From NCBI GenBank assembly GCA_030426445.1, contig JAUHYS010000146.1:1-5829 (forward strand): a stretch of DNA of 5,829 nt, in the 5' to 3' direction. Below the pieces are notes generated by a model. That model was not told the origin of the DNA, ran no database searches, and worked only from the letters and a program-made list of their open reading frames with translations. Source of the stretch: a bacterium (GTDB lineage: Bacteria > UBA10199 > DSSB01). The translations under genes were made by a program, and so were the position numbers. Of the stretch, positions 1-4,313 are shown in pieces; the first letter of the stretch is position 1; every line of letters starts with the position of its first letter.

Positions 1-1056
1 GGCAAAACTTGCCGAAATTTTATGAGATAGTCTCACGATCGGTAGCATTGCTTCTCTTAATTTTTCTTCAGCGTCTGTACTTTGTTTGTCCAGTTTTTTG
101 TAAAGCTCGAATCTTTCCTCAGTGAGATTTTCTAAAGCAACCCCTTGTATTTCATCAAGGTTTTTGTCGAAAACTTCTGCTTTTTGTCGAAAATTAAAAT
201 AAGCTTCGTACATCTTATCCATTTGCTTCGGAAGTTTTGCTAAGTCACTGGACCATTTTTGGGAGCGAAAGGGCCTGAGTTTTTTTTCTACTTGATCCCA
301 GGCCTTAGCAAGTTTCTCTGGATCTGCAAAACGGTAAGCATATAAAGCTCGGGTATAAAAATAGTTTTCGACAGCTTGAACTAATTCGATGGTACGCTTG
401 TCCACACGGCGCTGGATATGCACTGTTTTGCTAGGGTGAATTCCTAAATCACGACTGGGATACTGCAATGGGTCTACCGCTTGATCGGATACAAATTGAC
501 TAAAAGATTGACTATTGATTGCGTCTTTCATCAGTTTAACAAATTGACGCGCTCCATCAGAGGTAGAGGGAAGTTTCGCTAAGTCTCCACTTTTTTCTAG
601 TTGGTCCCTAGCCCTTAGGTAGAAGCCATATGCTAGAGCTTGGTATTGATCACCACCTCTACATATTATAGGATAGCTCTCATTGTACAGTTCATCATAG
701 AGATCATGAATGAATTTGTAATCATGACTTTCTAAAATAGAGGCCAATTTAGTATCAAGGTACTCAGCGGCTTCTTTTTGGGCTTCTTTAAAGTCTTTTG
801 CGCTGAGTTGGTAAATTCCATTTTTTACCAATGTATCACGATAGATATTTCCCACTTTTCGTTGCAAAACACTGTGGACAGCATTTGGCTTTGGGTTAGC
901 TCTTAAATAAGTTTGAATTTCTGTAAGGTCTACTTGCTGATTGTCATTAGTGTCTAGTGGACGTAATTGCTCCCTATCTGACGCATTTAGAGTCCTCGTG
1001 CTAAGATCAATGACTATATTGTCATGTTTTTTACTTGTAGGTGCTGTTGCTGACAT
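1..1056 (-). CDS. Hypothetical helical protein with an EF-hand-like loop (3' end cut by window)
   Basis: Open frame of 352 codons with no stop before the window edge, so the C-terminus is missing. I do not recognise the family. No signal peptide or transmembrane segment is visible, so the product is probably cytoplasmic unless exported by a signal-independent route. Residues 35-46 (DTNDNQQVDLTE) fit an EF-hand/dockerin-type calcium loop: D1, N3, N5, V8, D9 and E12 are in the expected places, with a following helix (IQTYL). The usual Gly at loop position 6 is Gln. The rest is rich in Lys, Glu, Gln, Ala and Tyr and looks helical, with a charged stretch at about 290-335. The ATG at 1056 is preceded only by a weak purine stretch (AGAAAG). 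It lies 64 nt downstream of the neighbouring unknown gene on the same strand, so co-transcription is likely. Calcium binding is inference from one loop. Confidence 0.75.
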   Translation of the reverse strand, partial: MSATAPTSKKHDNIVIDLSTRTLNASDREQLRPLDTNDNQQVDLTEIQTYLRANPKPNAVHSVLQRKVGNIYRDTLVKNGIYQLSAKDFKEAQKEAAEYLDTKLASILESHDYKFIHDLYDELYNESYPIICRGGDQYQALAYGFYLRARDQLEKSGDLAKLPSTSDGARQFVKLMKDAINSQSFSQFVSDQAVDPLQYPSRDLGIHPSKTVHIQRRVDKRTIELVQAVENYFYTRALYAYRFADPEKLAKAWDQVEKKLRPFRSQKWSSDLAKLPKQMDKMYEAYFNFRQKAEVFDKNLDEIQGVALENLTEERFELYKKLDKQSTDAEEKLREAMLPIVRLSHKISASFA

Positions 1057-1120
1057 TAAATGCTTTCTATATCGAGTTGAGCTAAAGGCTTGCTGATTTA
1101 AACATTTACGCACAATTGGG

Positions 1121-2251
1121 CTACATGGCAGAAAATTTTCTAAGCTCTTTCTGAAAATTAGCTTCCGCTTCAGGCCATTGTTCCTCATGAATACTTTTAT
1201 TTTCTGATTCTATTTTTTTAATCTCTGCTTCTGCAGTAGCAATTAGCTTTTTGGCTCCAGCGTCTGTTGTCGGAGTTCGCATATCGTCATAAAAAGACCG
1301 ATCTCTATCATGTTCCAGATGTACTTCAGTAAGTCTTATATCTTCAGTGCTAGGTAAGTCTTCTAATTGTGAAAAATATGTTCGTAGAGCGTCACTCTCT
1401 GTGTTTTGGAGAAAACCAATAAGTTGCTGTGCAGCCTTGTCAGCTTCTTTTTTAGCATTTTCTAGTTCTTCCAGCTCTTTTGGGGTGCTAGGGCGAGATA
1501 GGCCCACTTCAATATGTTTATCCAATTTATCAAACATGTTTTTCCTTAAAATCTCGTACTTTTTAAAATCTTGAGGTTTGATATTTTTTCGAGCTTCTTC
1601 TAAACCTTTGTACATCTTACCTTGGATCGCTTTTTCGAACTTAGTTTTTTCACTTCGAAGAGCTTTTAGTCTTTCGTCATTTCTTGCCAGTATTTCTTCT
1701 AAGCCTTTTTTGATATTTTCGGCATTTTTAAGATTTTCTCGTTGCTTAACATTATTAAGCTCTTGAATACTTGCGTATGTTGTTTTTAACTCTCTTGGAT
1801 TTCCATTCGGACATTTTGCTGAGTCAATAAGGTTTGAAGCTAAAAGGTCTTTGCTCGTAGTATAAATAGAGAAGTTTTTATAATGCCGATTGTTTTGAGA
1901 GTCATACTTATAGTTAAAAGACTCACTACACTTAAATAAGGAAGTTCCTCCGCTTTGTAAACGATAGGAATGAAACGGTTCTGAGTTGTTGGGGGCATCT
2001 CGAACAATTGTTCCGTTAGCTTCTGCATGATCGTAAGCCATAGCCAGATAGCGATAAGCCATTATTTTATCGGTGCTTTTAGGTGTAAACTTATCGAAGT
2101 TAGCTGGAGTTAAAAATTTTCCCGCTTTGCTAGCCGCTTCTGCGGCTTGACGCAAACCGCTTCGTTTTGCATCTTCACCTAGAGATGTTACAATGTTATT
2201 ATTAAATTGAGCGATTTCTTGAGAAGCTGTCTTTGTTTTTAGATCAGTCAT
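1121..2251 (-). CDS. Hypothetical coiled-coil protein, 376 aa
   Basis: Complete reading frame with ATG at 2251 and an AAGGA ribosome binding site 5 nt upstream. Family not recognised. There is no signal peptide and no hydrophobic segment long enough to span a membrane. Apparent layout: a polar helical N-terminus (1-80); a segment at about 90-150 rich in Tyr, Ser and Asn that may be beta-stranded and holds the two cysteines (108 and 147); a long highly charged helical or coiled-coil region (about 160-285) with dense Lys and Glu; a loop with Pro and Thr (about 295-330); and a charged C-terminal helix (331-376). The gene is first of a two-gene minus-strand unit with the unknown gene ending at the left edge. 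Residues 65-80 resemble residues 142-157 of that neighbour, a hint of common ancestry. A structural, scaffold or effector role is possible, but nothing in the sequence decides it. Confidence 0.85.
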   Translation of the reverse strand: MTDLKTKTASQEIAQFNNNIVTSLGEDAKRSGLRQAAEAASKAGKFLTPANFDKFTPKSTDKIMAYRYLAMAYDHAEANGTIVRDAPNNSEPFHSYRLQSGGTSLFKCSESFNYKYDSQNNRHYKNFSIYTTSKDLLASNLIDSAKCPNGNPRELKTTYASIQELNNVKQRENLKNAENIKKGLEEILARNDERLKALRSEKTKFEKAIQGKMYKGLEEARKNIKPQDFKKYEILRKNMFDKLDKHIEVGLSRPSTPKELEELENAKKEADKAAQQLIGFLQNTESDALRTYFSQLEDLPSTEDIRLTEVHLEHDRDRSFYDDMRTPTTDAGAKKLIATAEAEIKKIESENKSIHEEQWPEAEANFQKELRKFSAM

Positions 2252-2256
2252 GTTTT

Positions 2257-2261
2257 TCCTT
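2257..2261 (-). promoter_or_regulatory. Ribosome binding site of the 376-aa coiled-coil gene
   Basis: Read on the minus strand this is AAGGA, followed by AAAAC and then the ATG at 2251. It is a good Shine-Dalgarno match with normal 5-nt spacing and supports that start. Confidence 0.6.
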
Positions 2262-2305
2262 ATACGTTTAACTCATGTGCCATTGATTAAATAAATATTG
2301 ACTCT

Positions 2306-2335
2306 ATATTAGATTGTGAGCAAATTAAATGCCAA
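2306..2335 (-). promoter_or_regulatory. Possible sigma70-type promoter of the two unknown genes
   Basis: On the minus strand there is TTGGCA (2335-2330), an 18-nt AT-rich spacer, then TAATAT (2311-2306), about 55 nt before the start codon at 2251. Each box matches four of six consensus positions. In DNA this AT-rich such matches arise by chance, so it is only a candidate. Confidence 0.3.
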
Positions 2336-2612
2336 AAGCTAAGGTTATTGTTTTATTCTGATGGGAAGCTATTTAACAGTTTAATTTACATGAAGAAATC
2401 ACCTAATATCTCAATTCATATGATCAAGTGATTGTTAGCATAATTGCACAGTACTTGGCGACTTTATTCCTCAAGCGTGAGGAGTGAAGTCCACATGACT
2501 TCAGGTGACAGGTTGTGAATGCTCAGTAGATATGTGACACGGAGTTAAAGAAAAAGCAGTAATATCAAGGTAAAAAAAGTAGGTATCCTCAAGATTAACT
2601 GTTAATAGGTCT

Positions 2613-2640
2613 TTGAAACCAAACAAATACCTAATAAAAT
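2613..2640 (+). promoter_or_regulatory. Possible promoter of the transposase remnant
   Basis: TTGAAA (2613-2618), a 16-nt spacer and TAAAAT (2635-2640) each match five of six sigma70 consensus bases. The box ends just before AGGAGG (2642-2647), so transcription would start around or within the ribosome binding site. This makes it doubtful as the working promoter, or would give a nearly leaderless message. Confidence 0.3.
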
Positions 2641-2641
2641 C

Positions 2642-2647
2642 AGGAGG
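2642..2647 (+). promoter_or_regulatory. Perfect Shine-Dalgarno deciding a TTG start
   Basis: AGGAGG followed by five bases and TTG at 2653. The strong site and spacing justify the non-ATG start; no in-frame ATG lies near the N-terminus of the helix-turn-helix protein. Confidence 0.6.
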
Positions 2648-2652
2648 ATACC

Positions 2653-3006
2653 TTGAATAAGTTTTTATATGATAGAGTCAAAAATTCTGCAAGATATTGT
2701 CGAAATACACAACTTAGAATGAAAATTAATCTTTTCCTCGAAGTGCTTTCAGGAACAAAAGTAAAAGTTGCCTGTGAGAAGTTTGGAGTCTCTAGGGCCA
2801 GCTACTACAGATGGTTTAAACGATTTCAAAAATGTGATTTTGACCTTAAAAGCCTTCAAAATAAAAGTAGGAAACCTAAACAATGCCCTCATCAAAAAAA
2901 TCAATACATCACTCACTTAGTCAAACGATACAGGATTAACTACAGGTATGGACCCAAACAACCCATTCAAAACTACAGCAATTTAAAAATTTCAATACAA
3001 GTTTAG
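2653..3006 (+). pseudogene. Truncated IS481/IS3-like transposase (HTH part only)
   Basis: The 117-codon frame starts at TTG. Residues about 22-60 form a helix-turn-helix of the transposase type (KVKVACEKFGVSRASYYRWF), followed by a basic linker (KSLQNKSRKPKQ). The next stretch, YITHLVKRYRINYRYGPKQPI, resembles the 'YGPKRI' segment that precedes the integrase core in IS481/IS3-like transposases. The DDE catalytic domain, normally a further 150-200 residues, is absent. A frame change is likely at about 2950-2970: after PKQPI the frame two bases on reads SKLQQFKNFNTSLVIQAK, ending at TAG 3021-3023. That fits the expected helical continuation better than the annotated tail. It is therefore probably an inactive relic. 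The HTH could still bind DNA if expressed. The downstream thioesterase gene is convergent and ends 89 nt away. Confidence 0.7.
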
Positions 3007-3035
3007 TAATCCAAGCAAAATAGAGATCCGCGTAA

Positions 3036-3056
3036 AAGCAACCCTCCGGCTAGCTT
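3036..3056. terminator. Weak possible bidirectional terminator between convergent genes
   Basis: AAGC (3036-3039) pairs with GCTT (3053-3056), with an imperfect inner stem around CCTCCGG. On the plus strand GTTTGAC and seven T follow; on the minus strand the stem is followed by only a short T run. It lies between the 3' ends of the transposase relic and the thioesterase gene, where a terminator is expected, but the stem is poor. Confidence 0.25.
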
Positions 3057-3095
3057 GTTTGACTTTTTTTCTTCCCACCAGATACGGGTGCCAGA

Positions 3096-3524
3096 TCATT
3101 TCTTCTTAGGAAAAGTCGCGACGGTCATTCGGCTGATGCAGACGAGTTCGTCTGTTTCGTCGCTAATGCGGATTTCCCAAACTTTAGTGAGGCGTCCTAA
3201 GTGAATGGGCCGACAAATACCCATGACCTGACCTTCGGTAACAGATTTAATATGATTAGCGTTAATTTCCAAGCCAACCATATTAGTCTCTGCAGGATTA
3301 ATACAAAAATAGGAGGCATAGCTGGCCAGACTCTCGGCCATAAAACAGGAAGCCCCGCCATGTAAAAGCCCTAAAGGCATTTTAGTGCGATCATCCACTG
3401 GCATGGTGGCTTTAATATAATCCTCACCCAGCTCGATAAGTTGTAGACCCAAAGTTTTTGCCATGTAACGATCTGTCATTTCGATAGCCTGCTCGAGTGA
3501 ATAATCTTGAAACCAAATACGCAT
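3096..3524 (-). CDS. Hotdog-fold acyl-CoA thioesterase, YdiI/MenI-like
   Basis: Predicted cytoplasmic hydrolase of aromatic or other acyl-CoA thioesters (PaaI/YdiI branch of the hotdog superfamily). The product is 142 residues against about 136 for E. coli YdiI (MenI), which hydrolyses 1,4-dihydroxy-2-naphthoyl-CoA. Recalled family landmarks are all present in order: ATMPVDDRTK (39-48), PLGLLHGGAS (50-59) with His55, the presumed catalytic Glu64 in AES (63-65), VGLEINANH, and a GxxxPIHLGR segment. Where E. coli has Gln48 next to the HGG loop, this protein has Met49. The ATG at 3524 is chosen because AAGGA lies 9 nt upstream; an in-frame TTG at 3530 would be only 3 nt from that site. The gene follows the marR-like gene by 14 nt, so they form one operon. 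With no menaquinone gene nearby, the true substrate is open; detoxification of an aromatic acyl-CoA is a plausible alternative to menaquinone synthesis. Confidence 0.88.
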   Translation of the reverse strand: MRIWFQDYSLEQAIEMTDRYMAKTLGLQLIELGEDYIKATMPVDDRTKMPLGLLHGGASCFMAESLASYASYFCINPAETNMVGLEINANHIKSVTEGQVMGICRPIHLGRLTKVWEIRISDETDELVCISRMTVATFPKKK

Positions 3525-3533
3525 CTTCAATTT

Positions 3534-3538
3534 TCCTT
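3534..3538 (-). promoter_or_regulatory. Ribosome binding site of the thioesterase gene
   Basis: Reads AAGGA on the minus strand, directly upstream of the thioesterase and just after the stop codon of the repressor gene (3541-3539). Nine bases separate it from ATG 3524, which makes ATG a better start than TTG 3530. Confidence 0.55.
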
Positions 3539-3982
3539 TTATTGATATAATTCTATAAAATTTTTTAAAAAAGACTTAAGTTCCTCAAGCTGCTTATCCG
3601 AAATTTTTGACTTTTTAAAAAAGCGATCTAGCTTACGCCCTTCGTTTTTGAAAGTTTCTTGAGTCATAAGAATATACTTTTCTCCCTTTTTGGTAAGGAA
3701 CCAAAGTTTAACTCTTTTATCGGTTTCATGATCTATTTTTTTAATCAGTTTATCTTTTTGCAGGCGCTGTAACATTTCCATCATACTGGGGGCTTTTTGC
3801 CCTAACTCCTGACAAAGTTGAGCTTGGCTTTTTTTTGAAATCATCAAGCTAGAAAGCACACCAATTCGCCCATGAGACAGTTGAATACCTTTCGATTTAA
3901 GTTTTTCTAAACCCTTTTCTCTTATCAAGTTAGCTGCAGCAACCACCAAGCCGGCAAATGATTCTTGAGGTTTCCAATTCAC
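3539..3982 (-). CDS. MarR-family transcriptional repressor
   Basis: Winged helix-turn-helix regulator, normally a dimer that leaves its operator when a small, often aromatic or oxidising, ligand binds. The start taken here is GTG 3982 (147 aa). It has GGGAG 8 nt upstream, whereas the in-frame ATG at 3997 (152 aa) has no ribosome binding site and lies very close to the predicted transcription start. Numbering from GTG: dimerisation helices at both ends; helix-turn-helix about 50-76 (SQAQLCQELGQKAPSMMEML); wing about 82-97 with the conserved D88-K89-R90 and LT at 96-97, the DxR...LT signature of MarR proteins. Length is typical (about 140-150). The gene heads a two-gene operon with the thioesterase 14 nt downstream. 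Twin palindromes on its own promoter indicate autorepression. The ligand cannot be read from sequence; an aromatic acid or its CoA ester would fit the partner enzyme. Confidence 0.9.
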   Translation of the reverse strand: MNWKPQESFAGLVVAAANLIREKGLEKLKSKGIQLSHGRIGVLSSLMISKKSQAQLCQELGQKAPSMMEMLQRLQKDKLIKKIDHETDKRVKLWFLTKKGEKYILMTQETFKNEGRKLDRFFKKSKISDKQLEELKSFLKNFIELYQ

Positions 3983-4001
3983 ACACTTTACTCCCATTTA
4001 T

Positions 4002-4014
4002 TTAGGTTACCTAA
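4002..4014. promoter_or_regulatory. Proximal MarR-type operator
   Basis: TTAGGTTACCTAA, a perfect 6+1+6 palindrome centred at 4008, just downstream of the predicted -10 box of the marR-like gene and covering the expected transcription start. The TTAG...CTAA ends resemble known SlyA/MarR-family sites. A protein bound here would block initiation. Confidence 0.65.
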
Positions 4015-4016
4015 TA

Positions 4017-4044
4017 AATATATTAGGCAACCTAAATAAATCAA
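4017..4044 (-). promoter_or_regulatory. Predicted promoter of the marR-thioesterase operon
   Basis: On the minus strand there is TTGATT (4044-4039), a 16-nt spacer, then TATATT (4022-4017; five of six consensus). Transcription would start near 4010, inside the proximal operator, giving a leader of about 28 nt to GTG 3982 but only about 13 nt to ATG 3997. Confidence 0.5.
4023..4035. promoter_or_regulatory. Distal MarR-type operator
   Basis: TTAGGCAACCTAA, which differs from its partner only in the middle bases, is centred at 4029. It lies between the predicted -35 and -10 boxes and is 21 bp (two helical turns) from the proximal site, so two dimers would bind the same face of the DNA. The two sites plus flanks form a long inverted repeat (3996-4016 against 4021-4041, 20 of 21 positions). 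Confidence 0.65.
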
Positions 4045-4060
4045 GCAAAAAAACAGACTC

Positions 4061-4077
4061 TTTGATTCATGATCAAA
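4061..4077. repeat. Short AT-rich inverted repeat upstream of metH
   Basis: TTTGAT (4061-4066) and ATCAAA (4072-4077) form a 6-bp stem around TCATG. A related GAATCATG and TTTTGAT occur some 25-30 bp further on. It could be an operator, but in such AT-rich DNA chance is likely. Confidence 0.25.
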
Positions 4078-4231
4078 AGGAAAATAAATAGAATCATGTA
4101 TTTTGATATTTAGTTTTTTACAACTTGCTAAAAAGTAAAAATAACTAGATATGTCTTTATAAATGAAATAATAATAAAGCTAAAGAGTGGGAAATCGCGT
4201 TAAATCTTTCAATAAAATTTTTAAGGCAAAT

Positions 4232-4257
4232 GTTCAGCGGATTCAGCGAGGCTGAAC
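4232..4257 (+). promoter_or_regulatory. Leader hairpin with a duplicated left arm, before metH
   Basis: GTTCAGC (4232-4238) pairs perfectly with GCTGAAC (4251-4257) over a 12-nt loop. The loop holds a second TTCAGC (4242-4247) that can instead pair with GCTGAA (4251-4256) over a 3-nt GAG loop. The two pairings exclude each other. AAAAG and five T follow. It lies about 55 nt before the metH start, where a terminator or attenuator switch could act; function is inferred only from shape and place. Confidence 0.4.
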
Positions 4258-4313
4258 AAAAGTTTTTATAATTCATTAATATTATTAATAAAATTTTACA
4301 TGTTTTTTAAAAA

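Larger units (their letters stand above)
2252..2580. other. Non-coding stretch with two adjacent hairpins
   Basis: No convincing coding frame was found here on either strand. The part next to 2251 is AT-rich and carries the candidate promoter of the unknown genes. From about 2465 the composition becomes more balanced and structured: a 5-bp stem with four-base loop (CCTCA 2469-2473 with TGAGG 2478-2482), directly followed by a 7-bp stem with five-base loop (TGAAGTC 2485-2491 with GACTTCA 2497-2503). GTGACA occurs at 2505-2510 and again at 2534-2539, and CACAT (2492-2496) could alternatively pair with ATGTG (2532-2536). This could be the edge of a lost mobile element or a structured RNA fragment; the sequence does not say which. 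Confidence 0.4.
2581..2653 (+). repeat. Nested inverted repeat enclosing the transposase ribosome binding site
   Basis: AGGTATCCTC at 2581-2590 is the perfect reverse complement of GAGGATACCT at 2644-2653. Between them lies a second imperfect pair: TTAATAGGT at 2602-2610 with ACCTAATAA at 2629-2637, 8 of 9 pairs. The right outer arm covers the last four bases of the AGGAGG Shine-Dalgarno and the first base of the TTG start. In RNA made from outside, the stem would mask translation initiation, a device known from several insertion sequences such as IS10 and IS50. It could also be related to an insertion-sequence end; no matching copy was seen downstream of the gene. Confidence 0.5.
4045..4313 (+). 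other. AT-rich intergenic leader of metH
   Basis: This is the remainder of the divergent intergenic region. It has no coding frame of note and many promoter-like AT-rich words, so no single metH promoter can be named. I looked for B12 (cobalamin) and SAM/SAH riboswitch landmarks and for MetJ boxes and recognised none. The only strong structure is the hairpin at 4232-4257. Confidence 0.4.

Noticed and set aside
1347..1766. Two plus-strand open frames (1347-1574 and 1578-1766)
   Set aside because: Both lie opposite the 376-aa gene and are Ser/Phe/Leu-rich products of its Lys/Glu codons read backwards; no family motif.
1840..2028. Minus-strand 62-codon frame
   Set aside because: Lies inside the 376-aa gene in another frame, with no ribosome binding site argument or motif.
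2465..2545. Integron attC site, CRISPR repeat or tRNA
   Set aside because: No integrase core sites (RYYYAAC/GTTRRRY), no repeated spacer pattern, and no cloverleaf with a T-loop were seen.
3060..3095. Strong terminator for the thioesterase operon in the CACC/GGTG stem
   Set aside because: The stem is only four base pairs and on the minus strand is followed by A's rather than T's.
3524..3530. TTG 3530 as thioesterase start
   Set aside because: It is only 3 nt from the AAGGA site; ATG 3524 has normal spacing and matches the usual length of the family better.
4045..4313. Cobalamin or SAM/SAH riboswitch, or MetJ box, before metH
   Set aside because: The expected location for such control was read, but no recognisable B12-box, SAM/SAH core or AGACGTCT repeat was seen. 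A covariance-model search would settle it.
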